Assembly: GCA_949358305.1 (NCBI GenBank)
Contig: OX442315.1
Span: 12,490,427-12,550,426, forward strand
DNA: 60,000 nucleotides
Direction of reading: 5' to 3'
DNA from: Strigamia acuminata
Lineage: Eukaryota; Arthropoda; Chilopoda; Geophilomorpha; Linotaeniidae
A program made the translations under genes and the position numbers. The notes under the pieces are model-generated. The model was not told the DNA's origin. It worked only from the letters and a program-made list of their open reading frames with translations, and did no database searches. Each line of letters opens with the position of its first letter. Position 1 is the stretch's first letter. Shown one piece after another: positions 1 to 12,699 of this stretch.

Positions 1-832
1 TCGAAAGAAATCCCGGTCGAAGATATTCCTGATCGAAAGAAATCCCGGTCGAAGATATTCCTGATCGAAAGAAATCCCGGTCGAAGATATTCCTGATCGA
101 AAGAAATCCCGGTCGAAGATATTCCTGATCGAAAGAAATCCCGGTCGAAGATATTCCTGATCGAAAGAAATCCCGGTCGAAGATATTCCTGATCGAAAGA
201 AATCCCGGTCGAAGATATTCCTGATCGAAAGAAATCCCGGTCGAAGATATTCCTGATCGAAAGAAATCCCGGTCGAAGATATTCCTGATCGAAAGAAATC
301 CCGGTCGAAGATATTCCTGATCGAAAGAAATCCCGGTCGAAGATATTCCTGATCGAAAGAAATCCCGGTCGAAGATATTCCTGATCGAAAGAAATCCCGG
401 TCGAAGATATTCCTGATCGAAAGAAATCCCGGTCGAAGATATTCCTGATCGAAAGAAATCCCGGTCGAAGATATTCCTGATCGAAAGAAATCCCGGTCGA
501 AGATATTCCTGATCGAAAGAAATCCCGGTCGAAGATATTCCTGATCGAAAGAAATCCCGGTCGAAGATATTCCTGATCGAAAGAAATCCCGGTCGAAGAT
601 ATTCCTGATCGAAAGAAATCCCGGTCGAAGATATTCCTGATCGAAAGAAATCCCGGTCGAAGATATTCCTGATCGAAAGAAATCCCGGTCGAAGATATTC
701 CTGATCGAAAGAAATCCCGGTCGAAGATATTCCTGATCGAAAGAAATCCCGGTCGAAGATATTCCTGATCGAAAGAAATCCCGGTCGAAGATATTCCTGA
801 TCGAAAGAAATCCCGGTCAAAAATATTCCTTC
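1..832. repeat. 32-bp satellite array, 26 copies, open at the left edge
   Basis: Units start at 1, 33, 65 and so on up to 801. The first 25 copies look identical by eye and the last is degenerate (GGTCAAAAATATTCCT), marking the array border. Each unit splits into two related 16-mers, GATCGAAAGAAATCCC and GGTCGAAGATATTCCT, matching at 10 of 16 positions, so it is a fixed dimer of an older 16-bp repeat. The array continues beyond the window on the left. Confidence 0.97.
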
Positions 833-3472
833 AAATATAGTTCTGTCCCTGCCGTCTCGTGACATCTCGTTCTGCTTCTCGCCGATGCAATCTCAACAAC
901 GAAGTCTCAAGTCTTATGTAGCTCCATAAACCAACTGCTGTGAGTAAGCCTGGCGCTTTTTAAACAAAAAATATTGCTACAATCAACTCATTTTCCCTTC
1001 CGCCCGCCCCCCCATATCACCTCCCAAAGGTATTTAATAATCTGACACACCACAAAAAAAAATACGAAAAACAAAAAATAAAAAAAATTTAATCAACTAA
1101 CACAACTCTTTCCATTCCCCACGAGAAAACTCCCCCACTTTATCCAAGTTCCAATCAAATTGAAGCATTAAAAGATCCCGGCTATACAAAACAAAAATTC
1201 CCCAGACCATCTGCCTTGAACCAAGCTAAACTTGCATGTAGTTTATCTATCGCCATCTCGAGTCAAGCAGCTGAAACACAGTGATAAATAATGATATATA
1301 TCGCCCAATGATATTTCCTGCTCATTAAGACTAACGACGCAGCTGCACAGACTTTTGCAACACGTTTATTTATTTATCTCGGGCAGAAAACGTTGCAATT
1401 AATCTATTGTATCGAACTGGAAAACCACCAACTTCAATCACTGGAATTGTTCGTGCAGAAACCAATAACTGAGCCTATTACTGCCACCGCAAGAAAATCG
1501 ACTCGGCAAACAATTCCATCATAATTCCCCCTCTTATTCTCCCTCGCTCTCTTTTAGTCTATTTCTGACGTCATCCTTAATTCGTTCATTATAACGTGCG
1601 TAATCCTATTAATTACTTCACGGAATTTAAAGCTCATTATCTTTTTATTAAATGCCGAATTGAAAAATTAATTACACGAATAGCTATTGGAAAAATCCAA
1701 GAGCACAAAAAAGATCTGATGCTTCCAAACTTTGGTGATTTTTTAAATTCAAAATGGCTGCCACTTGAGTTAGAGTGTACACGATACGTGTCTTTAAAAA
1801 AGGCAAAAATTGATACGTACATGTTAAATATCGTTAAAAAAAGACAGAAATCGACATTTTTTTCTCGGAAAAATGGCGATTTATACATTTATTTCTGATT
1901 TTCGGAAAATATGCATTTATGGCCAATTTCGGCTTTTTATTGAATAAAAATAATTCCCATGCATTTATGCATTTATCCGGGCCGTAGTTATATTTACATC
2001 TGGATTGTGACGTCTCAATTCAAAACCACGCAGCATTTGCTAACCATCGTTCGGGAATTTTGTTTTTATGCTGATTTCAGGCAGCCATAACATTGATAGG
2101 AAGTGGTGCCACTAAAGCGTACACTTCTTACCCACAATCCCTCAGTCCGCAGTCTGGTGTATTTAGGTCTGTGGTACTACCCTGCTTTATAGCGGCAGGT
2201 TTGCCCAGACTGGCGGTAAACCCCGTTTATATTGGTATTTTTACCGACATTTTAGCGGCATTTGTAGGCGGCATGCCACTTGCAGCGGGGAAAAAAGGTA
2301 AACACAGTACAAAAAATCCAAAACATACATTTTATTCCCTTGGGTATTGACACTTTGTGGCCAAAAATCCAAGTAAATAAGTCGATATCATTTGTCCAGA
2401 AAAAATTTTTCTGTCCGACCATTTCAACACATAAAGAGAGTTGGAATAAAGCATCCAACAGCTTCTGTTTTTGCTGATTATATAGAAACACTAAAAACCA
2501 CATGAACAAAAATTTTGAACTTGCATCTATCAGTTTTATTAAAAATCCATTCATCGACAATTTGACCTTGTGTTTTTTGTCACCACGCAGCGCTGACTCT
2601 AGTTCCTTTGGAAACCGCGATCAACCGAAGCGGCGCTAACACTTGAAATTGAATTGACTGTATCAATTGATTAACCCCAACAGGAGTAACTAAATAAGCA
2701 GAAATGCCATCCAGCCATCTGTTGCTAATGAACCACTCGGTTTACTACATCCGCAATTCTACCAATCGAAGTGTTTTCAATTATAGAATACATTTCGGTG
2801 CAAATGTCACTCAAAAGTCTAAATATCCCATCAATTGTACAAACACAATTCAAAACTGATTTATGTCTATGCAATTCGAGTTAATGACATCATAAAACTG
2901 TTGAATTCACCCTAATGTACAGGTATCAATCAAAGCACAGTGTCTAAAGTGATTAAATCACACATTTTGCCCCCTAGTGTTGAAATTAGAGCTTAAATTG
3001 CTGCAAATTTATGAAGATTCTTTCTTCAAAACAAATTTATCAACCATGTAAACACAAAGTCATTTGGCTTAGAATGAGAAGTGCACAGGTCCCATGACAT
3101 TGAGCAGACCACACAAACATGCAGCTGAGCTTGGTGATAACTTTCAGTTCACTGCTGTTGTGCTTGCTTGTATGAACACAGGCTCAAACTAATTTTTTTT
3201 TGCATATCTCATCTGAGTTATCAAGTTCGTGAACCTGCACAAGCAGCAGCTGTACCAATGTTTGCAGAGGAGTGATGTTTTTCGCTGAACATTATCCAGC
3301 GATCATTACTGCTAATTAGACAAGTGAGTGAAGAGATTGAATCCCCCTTAATTGTATTGAATAAACGCTGGTGGAGTTGTTGTGACATAACGAATTTTGT
3401 TTGTTGACCCAATTGCAGTCGGTTTATAAATATGGATGTCTAAGGACTGCAATCAAGGATTTTTGCTAGCGG
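833..3472. other. Non-coding stretch, mostly unique; one dispersed repeat copy inside
   Basis: No convincing exon. It includes A-rich runs near 1050-1090, a less AT-biased stretch at 1200-1600 with several TTATC/GATAA-like words, a dispersed repeat at 1776-1980, and an unexplained GC-richer island at 2080-2290 that is open on the plus strand but matches no family I know. If the lectin gene continues to the left, this is its next intron. Confidence 0.5.
1776..1980 (+). repeat. Dispersed repeat, copy 1 (partner at 25588-25780)
   Basis: Shares the order TGTACACGATACRTGTCTT, GCAAAAATTGATACGTACAT, TTATTTCTGATTTTCG and TATGCATTTATRGCCAATTT with the partner copy. The end carries ATGCATTTATGCATTTATCC. 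No terminal repeats or coding capacity were seen, so the class is unknown. Confidence 0.85.
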
Positions 3473-4150
3473 CGTATTTTTGCTCCAAGCGTATTTTTGC
3501 TCCAAGCGTATTTTTGCTCCAAGCGTATTTTTGCTCCAAGCGTATTTTTGCTCCAAGCGTATTTTTGCTCCAAGCGTATTTTTGCTCCAAGCGTATTTTT
3601 GCTCCAAGCGTATTTTTGCTCCAAGCGTATTTTTGCTCCAAGCGTACTTTTGCTCCAAGCGTAGTTTTGCTCCAAGCGTATTTTTGCTCCAAGCGTATTT
3701 TTGCTCCAAGCGTATTTTTGCTCCAAGCGTATTTTTGCTCCAAGCGTATTTTTGCTCCAAGCGTATTTTTGCTCCAAGCGTATTTTTGCTCCAAGCGTAT
3801 TTTTGCTCCAAGCGTATTTTTGCTCCAAGCGTATTTTTGCTCCAAGCGTATTTTTGCTCCAAGCGTACTTTTGCTCCAAGCGTATTTTTGCTCCAAGCGT
3901 ATTTTTGCTCCAACCGTATTTTTGCCAGAGGCGTATTTTTTCTGCAGGCGTATTTTTTCCGAAAGCATATTTTTGCCGGAGGCTTATTTTTGCCAGAAGC
4001 TTATTTTTGCCAGAAGCTTATTTTTGCCAGAAGCTTATTTTTGCCAGAAGCTTATTTTTGCCAGAGGAATATTTTTGCCAAGGCTTATTTTTGCCAGAGG
4101 CGTATTTTTGCCAGAGGCGTATTTTTGCCACGAGCGTATTTCTGCCAAGT
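3473..4150. repeat. 17-bp minisatellite, about 40 copies, two subfamilies
   Basis: The left two-thirds (to about 3916) is CGTATTTTTGCTCCAAG, nearly uniform. The right third drifts to a CTTATTTTTGCCAGAAG form and less regular versions. Because 17 is not a multiple of three and the unit has few stops, several frames on both strands stay open for 130-260 codons with a 17-residue period. These frames are not genes. Confidence 0.97.
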
Positions 4151-4601
4151 ACTTTTTGTGTCTGGCTTAGCTATAAGCAATTTTGCGACAACGAGGTTTG
4201 AAAGAATGATAACACTCACAATTCCCAGTAAAAAAAAAACTTGCAAACAGAAAAAAAAGTAGGATCATTAATAAAAAGGTCGAGATTAAATTTTTTTTGT
4301 AAAAAAGTAATCACAAAAAGCACTTTTAATTAACAGGACGACATTTCCAATTAAATTATTTATACGAAAAGTAAGTAGCTTTTTTTCCCTAAAAAAATAC
4401 ATAATCTTAAATCAAAAAATTATAAACAATTAAACAGATAGGATTTTTTTTTGTTTTACCAACTGAAAAAAAAATCAAAAAAGTTAATGGAAGCGCCAGA
4501 AGTTCCTTTTCCCATTCTGAGATATAAATCAATTTGTCGCGCGACATTTGTTCGCTTATTTTTAATGTAAAAAAAATTAAATTAAAATTTAATTTTCTTA
4601 C
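4151..4601. other. Unassigned AT-rich stretch left of the 3' lectin exon
   Basis: Homopolymer-rich intronic sequence. On the minus strand it would be the start of the next intron after the donor at 4601. No features seen. Confidence 0.5.
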
Positions 4602-4705
4602 CTGGAACACAATCGTAGAGAACTATCACGGTTCCTGGATCCGCACACACTCTTGTGGGGTGATGATCATCCAAGGAAAATGTACAGGAACGATTTCCAG
4701 AACAC
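4602..4705 (-). CDS. Internal coding exon: C-terminal half of the same SUEL lectin-like domain
   Basis: Seen: on the minus strand TTTTTCATTACCAG precedes the exon, and CCAG followed by gtaagaa, a near-perfect donor, ends it. The 104-bp exon starts with one base (G) that completes the AG left by the exon at 50915-51128, giving Arg. It reads RCSGNRSC and later ends LYDCVPG. Four cysteines here plus four upstream give eight, enough for four disulfides. There is a third N-glycosylation sequon (NRS). Known family: the end of SUEL domains reads R-C-x-G-x-x-x-C ... C-x(11-12)-Cys with an aliphatic-aromatic strand before the last Cys; spacing here is C-x11-C. The two-exon module is phase 1 at both outer ends, the symmetrical phase usual for shuffled extracellular domains. 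The next exon would be to the left, outside the window or not recognised. Confidence 0.78.
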
Positions 4706-6472
4706 CTGGTAATGAAAAAGAAAGAATATTCTAATGTTTCAATTTGAATTTCAAAATAATGCCTCCGACTAATAAATTCCCAATACATTTCTCCACAAAG
4801 CTAGCTGTTTGCTGCTCAAGACACAATCTATTTTCACCGCAAAAATCATTCATTTCAATTAATTTCGAAAAACCAAAATTGTAATTGCTGACAAAAATGG
4901 CAGTTTTGAATAAAAGCCGCGGCTCTTAACCTTCCCATAGCCATGGTGGGTCAGAAAAATAACAAAAGTAGTAAAATAACTGTAACTCTTTTTTTTTCCT
5001 GAAAATTAATTTAGGGGACCAGCTTTAATTCCTCCCAAAATATTTTTTCTAAATTTATAATAACTAAGTTCTAATATTATTTCGATTAGGAATAAGATAA
5101 ACTAATAATAAGAATAATATTTACAACATAAAACACCATTACGTGAGCGCCGTACACTGTTTTGCCACTTTTTAGGTTATAAATATACTCTGTATATAAT
5201 TATAATAATAAATAAATAATTAACATTGTTTAATTTAATAAATAGAACAGGAAATGATGTCATTTTTGTTTTAAAATTGAAGTAAAACACAAAATATTTT
5301 AATTTTTGAATGCTGCTAAAAATAAAAATTAAAATAAATTGGCGTTTACTATAAACAATAGCGAAAGGAAAAAGAAAATCATCTTATGTTTGCGTCTTCT
5401 CTTCTCTTCTCTTATTTGCTGATTTCTACGCTGTTTCAACTTCATTTTGAAAAACTACTTTCATGTTTTATCCTCGCAAAGTTTGCCAACAAATGGAAAT
5501 TTCACTGCATTTGTGAATCTCTGTCTCCAATCTCACCGAACCGACTACACAAAACACTTGGCCCAAATTGATGATTTTTCACTGCGTATGCCGGTGGTTT
5601 CCACCAGACCTTATCAGTGCCCATTTGCACGAGCGCCATTGTTACATCGCAAAGAACGACGGGAACTCGTGATCATATTCTTTTCCGGTTTCCACAAGAT
5701 TAAAACAAGTGCTCCCAATTCCTACCAAAGCTTTGCATGATTAAAATGAATAATTCAATCAACTCCTGTGTTTTCTTACACGTGCTGCAGTCACCAGTAA
5801 TCTGTCCACGTCAATTCGAGCAATTCCACTCACACCGAGCGAGAATTTTAAACGAATTTCCCTGCTCCGGCTTAAATTAAACAAATGTGTAGTTTCATCT
5901 AAATTCCCGCCATCAGAAATGATGTGCACTTCGATTGGCAAAATGGGAGAGAAAGTGAGGCAAGTGAAGAAACAATCAAATGTCAGCTTACAACTAAAAC
6001 TACACAAACAAACACTTAAAATTGAACATTCCCATTCAAGCAGATACACTAAATGTTGTTTACCGTCGGCTTTTATCCAACCAAACGCCTGGAACAACTT
6101 CTTTAAACAATTAATGCGCCAAAGAGAAAGACAAACATTGCCTGCAATCTCTAAAAGATAAATAGATAAATATGTATAGGCTATTTCTATTTATGTTATT
6201 CCCCCTGATACTGCTGGCCATGTCCCCGAAGAACAACATTCTCTTCTCAATGAAACAACCGGAGAGAGCCCTCAGTAAGCTTTTGCAAACAGTGAGGGGA
6301 TGACTCAAAGAGATGGGCAGATGGAGCAGAATTAATGAAAACCACCCCTTGTTTGCAATATACGGTATTAGAAAAACTATAAATCTATATACCGACTACC
6401 AAGACCAATATTCACATTCAAAGGTACGCACGAAGAACGCTTAATGTGTTCTTGAGCTTGCGACATGCCTAA

Positions 6473-7089
6473 AGCCTATACTCATACGCTTTCAGAGTCT
6501 AAATATTTTTACAGTCTTAATTTTTCAACAGCACCATTTCAAGCAAAATGTTTTATCCTCTTATTATTCAGAGTCTGATAAATTTGTGGTACTCATGAAA
6601 TTGTCACCAGAAAGTTTCCGTACTCTTAAACTGTGTGAGTCATTGTTGCTTGTTTTGCAAATGGCTGGCAATGGCAATAAAGCTTTGTCCGACTTTTCTG
6701 ACTTAAATAATTTTAAAATCAGTTTTGGTCTTTTGCAATTAAAAAAGCATTTATTTTGTCTGAAATGCAGGCAAAAATATAATTCTACTAACCTTCAACA
6801 AACAACGTGTTCAATTGTAGTAGTTGGGTGTCTTTGTTTGCAACCGGCTGTGACCAGTTGCAAATTTTAGATAAAAAACAAGGGAATTCTGGGTAGACAA
6901 AATTTATCCAGAGTCTGAAACAATTAAATTTTTCCGTGCACCATCGGGGCCGGAAACAATTCGTTTCCACTTGCAAGGGTGATTCAGAGTCTAAACAATA
7001 TTTTTATAAATACCACCCTTGACAGGAAACTTAAGACTTTGATTCCTGTTACCATTCCAAGGACGGAATGGTATTATGAGTACTAGGCT
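6473..7089. mobile_element. PIF/Harbinger-like MITE, copy 1 (617 bp)
   Basis: Near-identical to 58833-59452. The ends are inverted: AGCCTATACTCAT at the left and ATGAGTACTAGGCT at the right. Flanking 3-mers are TAA and TTA, so the target duplication is imperfect here, while the other copy has TTA on both sides. The motif CAGAGTCTRA recurs several times inside (near 6491, 6569, 6910, 6981). It has no transposase and is therefore non-autonomous. Class is inferred from the 3-bp TWA target site. Confidence 0.75.
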
Positions 7090-10000
7090 TTACCAATGGA
7101 AGTTTTCGCCTTAATAAAGTTAAGGATATTTTCGACTGGGATAAACTTTTTGTGTCTGTGTTTACATTTTGAGAGATGAAAAATTAATTTCAGTTTTGCC
7201 ATTAATTTTTCACCAGTCAGAAATCAAACTTCAAAGAAAACATGTTTTTTCCAGTTTGCAATCAAATCAAACATAAGACTGCATAAAGTCAACATGTTTT
7301 CACTGAATTATTATTGAGTGCTATGCCGTGCTTGGCTGCAATTGAACTACGCTAATTCACGCATCAATAGTAACTATTGTAGTTTCACTGCTCCATTCAT
7401 ACATGTCAACTAAATTGACCAGTCAGTTGTAAACCAGTCACTGCATTTTATACTGAGACATATCAACAGTGCTTGGTCACTCAATTATGTGATTTGATTA
7501 ACCAATTCAAGTGGCACAAAGTCAAATAAATCGGATTTCAATGACTAAATTTCTGCATTCATGTGCAACACATAATGGTAACAGATACCATTCGAGTGTC
7601 CTCACAGTGCCGTAATAACTCATTTTACAATGGCAATCAAAGCAGCACTAAAACCTGCAACATTCCCGCGACTAGTGTTCAAAGAGAATTGGTTTTTATA
7701 CTGCTACTGAATATCAATATCTTGCAATGAAGATTTGTTTGGAAGAGATGTTGAAGACATGTTTCGACGTTCATGGATATCCCAATATCCAAACTACGTG
7801 CACTGAAGTATTAAAATCGCATTGTCTCACCCAGTAATATTTAAATTAACATTTTGATGTTGTAGTGTAAGTGGCAGATGGACACCGCATGGTTAGGTTT
7901 ATTGAAGAATTCAGTAATTTTGCAGTAGAAATTCAAGTTTTGCTATAATGGCTGGCTTTATGTGTGTGTGATGTTCCGGTTCTCCTCTCAGTGGGTTCTT
8001 GTTGGTTAATGAAAACCAACTGAGAAATAATATATAAAGTCTCCTTTTGGGTACAAAATATTTTCAGAAGCTTTTACTAGCTAAGCAAAACAGCAACTGT
8101 ACAAGCATAATATTTTGATTAAAAAGGTAAACTAATACAACAAAAGAACAATACAACGACACATACTATACTGACACACATGACATAACATGCTGTAACT
8201 AAAAATAAGCACTCTTCAAATGACATAAATTCAACACTAAGATACTGTGACTAACAAATATTATATTAAATATTATAAATGATAAAATGCAAATCTCGCA
8301 ACCGCACACCGCATTCATATTCACGTAGAAAAAATAATCGCACAGGCCTACTGTTTGGAATATAGTACAGTATATAAACCCACAATACACCTTGTTCTAG
8401 CGTTAGTTTTAATTCTTACTGTGGACATGAAAGATGGAGGAATTCACAGTCAGGCCTCATGTAACATCATTAAGAAATTCCTTGTTTCTTGCCCACCGCT
8501 GCACATCATATTAATCCAAGTCCAAATCCACCCGTTGCAACATTATTCTAAAACTGATAGCAATAAATAATTCCTAATTCCTTTTCTCTGTAATTAGAAA
8601 CCACTACAAATCCAATCATTCTTCATTTTATTGGTTCTACCTTAAAATTCCACGTATTTCTCTACCCAGAAGCCATAATTAAACCATAATTTTAACACCT
8701 CCATCCATCTACAACAAGCAGGGTTTATTTCTGAATTCCAATTTGCAATTCCACTATACGTGCAGTAAATATAAATTTCACTAAGCATTCAAAGAAGTTT
8801 TTTAATGGTTCAAATTGCTCATTCATGTTGCACCTTTGCTTGGCAGATGTAAACTAACAAAGATTCCACAATCGAAGCAAATTTCTCTCAATACCAATTT
8901 TCCCAATATTAAATTGAAAACAAAAAATTATCCAATGTACAATTTTTGTTTGAAACTAAAACCATTAAGCAGAGTTTGAAATGCCTGGAAAATGTCTGGA
9001 AAATTATATCACTCAGATGTGTTCCTTTGCTCCGCACACACTTGCGATGATGCACCATCCATTGCTCTGTGACCACTGAAATAACTTCCCCACAATGTCT
9101 ACTCTAGTCAAAATGGTGGCTAAAAATATGTAGTGTTAGCAGAACCATTCGTAAGTCAATAAATGAACAGGGGGAATGAAATGAACATGAAACAAGAGTT
9201 TACTCGATGAAATATATGAGTCGAACTGTGTTAGAAAATCACAACAATACATGAGCGCGCACAACACACACGACTTCAAATACGTTATATAAACATAACA
9301 ACTTAACTCTCATATGGACAATCTCCAATGACGACACTTTGGTGCCCATAATGTACCAAATTTGGGACAAAATAATTAAATCCGGAAGGCCGTTAGCTTA
9401 AGCGCTGTTAGGGTAGTGTGAAAAATTGTCGCACTTGGCGCTACTGTTGTTGAAATTAATTTTGAGCCAAGAAAATTAATTTTCAGTGAAAAAGTTTAAT
9501 TTGTCCTAAAAAATTTAATTTTAAATATATATTTTAGCCAGAAATAGAACCGTAATCATACCGTAATCACATGTGTTGGACTACTAGCGCCATACAGCGT
9601 CAGCTGGTAAAAATTGGAAGCACTAAGTAGAAGCGCTTTTATATGATTGGGAGACGCCAACTTAAATTTAAGCTTGGATTTCTAAGAGGCAGAATTTTAA
9701 AAGGTGAATAAATAAATAAATAACGCACAGAACACTCCAAATTTTTTTTTAGATAAACTTTATTGTTGTGTGAACAAAGTCAGAAATTTTCAGAAAATTA
9801 TATTAAACCAAAAAAAAGTTTTCCTATTCAAGAAGAGTGTTGTCCCAAAATTGGTATAGGGTTGACCATCTGAGGGTTAAAACTAACAAAATAATAAACA
9901 TATAAAAATCTTCGGCTCTCTCAGGTTCACAAGGAAAGCAGATTCTCTTGGTGGATAGAATTAAGTGTTAGTGACGACGGGAGTCCGAAAAAGTGCTTTA

Positions 10001-10720
10001 TTATCATATAATTCACGGCGTGTAAACTAAGTGTTTTTAATGATGCAGCAGATTTAGAGTAATTTATTACTGTTACTTCAGTTATAAAATATAAATCATC
10101 TAGAACAACGCTAGATTAAACTTTGTATACCTTTTTTTGTGTGTTTTTATTCCACTGATCTATTCTGGAGTTTTTTTTTCTGAACCATTTTGGTGATTTA
10201 AACCCAAAAAAAAAATCCATCAAATAAAAAAAGTTGCTTCTTCCATTCCACTACACTGAAACAAATCCAAACTTAAGTTGCGGTTGTGAAGTTTCGATAA
10301 AAAGAATAGCACTGGTTCAATTCACTTTTATTACTTTTTGATTGCTTCAAGATCATATCCCACTCCAAGTGTACCAAAAAATAAAAAAATAAAGTAAAAA
10401 TAAAAAATTTAAAAAAAAAATAAATGAAATAAATATTAGATGTGCTTTATCATTCTGTCTTGCAATATGAAAACCATAGCGAGAGTTAAAAACAGTTCTG
10501 CTGCTGTAAGACAAACATCAAACACATCAGTTGAATATAACCAATTGCATCTGCACTCTTCTTCCGTATCCCCTTGCTGGGATAAAAAATTGGCAAAAGT
10601 GATTATATGCAATCCCCAGTGTATAGTGCAAGTACAACCACTGTCCTTCTTTGATCTTGAGATCTTTCTTTCAATTTAAAGTATTCTGTTTGTTCAAAGC
10701 CGCTGCTCACAGCAACCACA
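7090..10720. other. Unique-looking intronic sequence with one small element fragment
   Basis: No coding exon recognised. A 61-bp piece at 7900-7960 matches the interior of the foldback element at 21684-22126. The stretch at 9380-9660 has TTAAGCGCT-like and GTAATCATACCGTAATCA motifs that may be an old transposon. The rest shows nothing distinctive. Confidence 0.45.
7900..7960 (+). repeat. Fragment of the foldback-element interior
   Basis: Matches 21925-21986 in the words TTGCAGTAGAAATT and ATAATGGCTGGCTTTA / ACAATGGCTGACTTTA. A reverse-complement version occurs near 37180-37245. Confidence 0.7.
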
Positions 10721-10892
10721 AGTACAACCTCGTTATAACGAAGGAAACTGCGGCGTGCGACGTATTTCGTTATAGCAAAAATTCGTTGTAACTGTGTTAT
10801 GTAAAATCGAGGGATGCTTTGAGCGGCCGCCAAAAAATCCGATAAAACGAAAATTTCGTTATAAAAAAATTCGTTATAACGAAATTTAATGT
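10721..10892. mobile_element. Pogo/Tigger-like MITE
   Basis: It begins ACAACCTCGTTATAACGAA and ends in TTCGTTATAACGAAATTT, with further TTCGTTATA copies inside. The palindrome TTCGTTATAACGAA following ACCTC is characteristic of pogo/Tigger-type termini. No transposase. A second element with the same end type is at 26660-26832. Confidence 0.65.
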
Positions 10893-12057
10893 GTAAGAAA
10901 TTAAAATTGAATTTTTGTTAAATTTTATTTTTTTTACTGCTCTTCAAAAGTGTTTAAACCTTCCTTGTTTTCACCCAATTGGTGCGATGATATATTGATC
11001 CGATAACAAACGTCAAGAATGAAATAGTGAACAACAAAACGAAGATAAGATCAATTCGTTCAATAGCGATCACCACACCTGATAATTCCCACCGAATTAA
11101 TTACAAACGTGATGTAAATTAAAAAATTCAATTTTTTTTTTACACTTTTATTTATTTATTATTTATATTTTTATTTTTTTCTTAGTAATTTTATGTTATC
11201 TTGCCGCAATACGAAAGATTTCATCTTTTTTTTATATTTCGTAGTAAACAAACATCAGCAGGAGGGAAAAGTCCATGTTTTGGATGTTTGCCATCATGAA
11301 AAGAAAGTGGGAGCATCAGTGCGCATCACCTCATCCTGTAGGTCTTAGACGAAAATATATGGGAAAGAAATTCATGAAGTATCGAAAAGACTAGTTCCAA
11401 CAAACGGGAAGGAAAGAAAGCAAAAGAAAAAACAAATCATACACGGAATATAATTAATTCCAAACATGTTCCATGTAAATTTTTATATTTAAAAAAAAGA
11501 AAAATGCTTCTCACATCTCCAAATTCCATTTGAAAAGAAAAATATGTAAAATTTGTTTAGATATTTCGCCGGAATTGGATTTAGTCGCCCCGCCGCTATC
11601 GCCATCTTACGAAACGTCTATCCGCGCAGAGAATCGACTAATTCTCATTCGCTGGATGCTTTACCAGTGTGTTGATACAAAGGAAATGATCAGGTGATTA
11701 TCTTAGCCAATCACAACGCACGACAGGAAATGAGTTCGCCCAACATGAGAAATGGCGGCCAACAACAAACATGGCTACTCAAAGCGAATTACTTGTCTGT
11801 TGGAGCGCTTTAATGTGATCATTGCCTTCTTTCAATAAAGCGAACAAGTTGTCGGAACTTTTTCCTGATGCTTGAGGAAGCTAGTAGTAATTTGCTCGCT
11901 GAGTAATAAGAATTAGGGGATTCTCTGGGCGGATAAAATCAAACGTTTGGGCATAATGGATCACATGACCAGTTAGCACCAGCTGATGACGAGCAAGTTA
12001 CGTAACTAATTTAAGTCATAAAGTAACGCAAAAGTTTGCTACCGGGTGGTTATTACT
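10893..12057. other. Intronic stretch with a higher-complexity, GC-richer part
   Basis: 10900-11570 is A/T-rich with homopolymers. 11570-11900 is clearly more GC-rich and non-repetitive, with CGCC, AAATGGCGGCC, CCAAT and GATTATCTTAGCC words. It could be a regulatory element or old coding sequence; no reading frame is convincing. Confidence 0.35.
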
Positions 12058-12699
12058 CATTCCTGAATTTCAGATTTTATGGTACTTTTGTGGATTTCTT
12101 CAGCGGTAGTAGTGTAGGTGCAAGTTCTGCATTTCGTGGTAGTGGTACTACACCTGGACAACTCTTTTTTGTATCATAGCACTTTATTTTAGGTAAAATC
12201 TCAGAAAATCTAGCAAAATCTTAGAAAATCTAAAAAAATCTCAGAAAATCAAGCAAAATCTTAAAAAATCTAACAAAATCTCAGATAATCAAGCAAAATC
12301 TAGCAAAATCTCAGAAAATCAAGCAAAATCTCAAAAAATCTTACAAAATCTCAGAAAATCAAGCAAAATCTCAGAAAATCTCAAAAAATCAAGCAAAATC
12401 TCAGTAAATCATGCAAAATGTCACAAAATCTAGCAAAATGTCACAAAATCTAGCAAAATGTCACAAAATCTAGCAAAATGTCACAAAATCTAGCAAAATG
12501 TCACAAAATCTAGCAAAATGTCACAAAATCTAGCAAAATGTCACAAAATCTAGCAAAATGTCACAAAATCTAGCAAAATCTCACAAAATCTAACAAAATC
12601 TCACAAAATCTCGCACGATTTCATACTGGTACATCTGAAGAAATCCACAAAAGTACTGCTGAATTACAAAAGTACCACAAAATCTGAAATTCAGGAATG
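12058..12699. mobile_element. MITE with terminal inverted repeats and a minisatellite core
   Basis: The left end CATTCCTGAATTTCAGATTT and the right end are inverted copies that extend through GTGGTACTTTTG, followed by CACAAAAGTAC-type sub-terminal repeats. The 3-mer ACT flanks both ends (12055-12057 and 12700-12702), a possible target duplication. The centre is occupied by a tandem array. A third, single end of this family occurs at 43758-43790. Confidence 0.7.
12190..12615. repeat. 20-bp minisatellite (dimer of 10-mers) inside the MITE
   Basis: The homogeneous core is TCACAAAATCTAGCAAAATG repeated about 8 times (12420-12570). On both sides are variants with TCAGAAAATC, AAGCAAAATC and similar 10-mers. 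The 10-bp substructure is NNNCAAAATN, so an AAAA tract recurs once per helical turn. Confidence 0.95.

Noticed and set aside
1-832. CRISPR-like regular repeats
   Set aside because: Repeats are head-to-tail with no spacers, and the window is eukaryotic.
3436-4262. Several long open frames (up to 260 codons) on both strands
   Set aside because: They follow the 17-bp tandem repeat exactly with a 17-residue period in all frames. Openness comes from the unit lacking stops.
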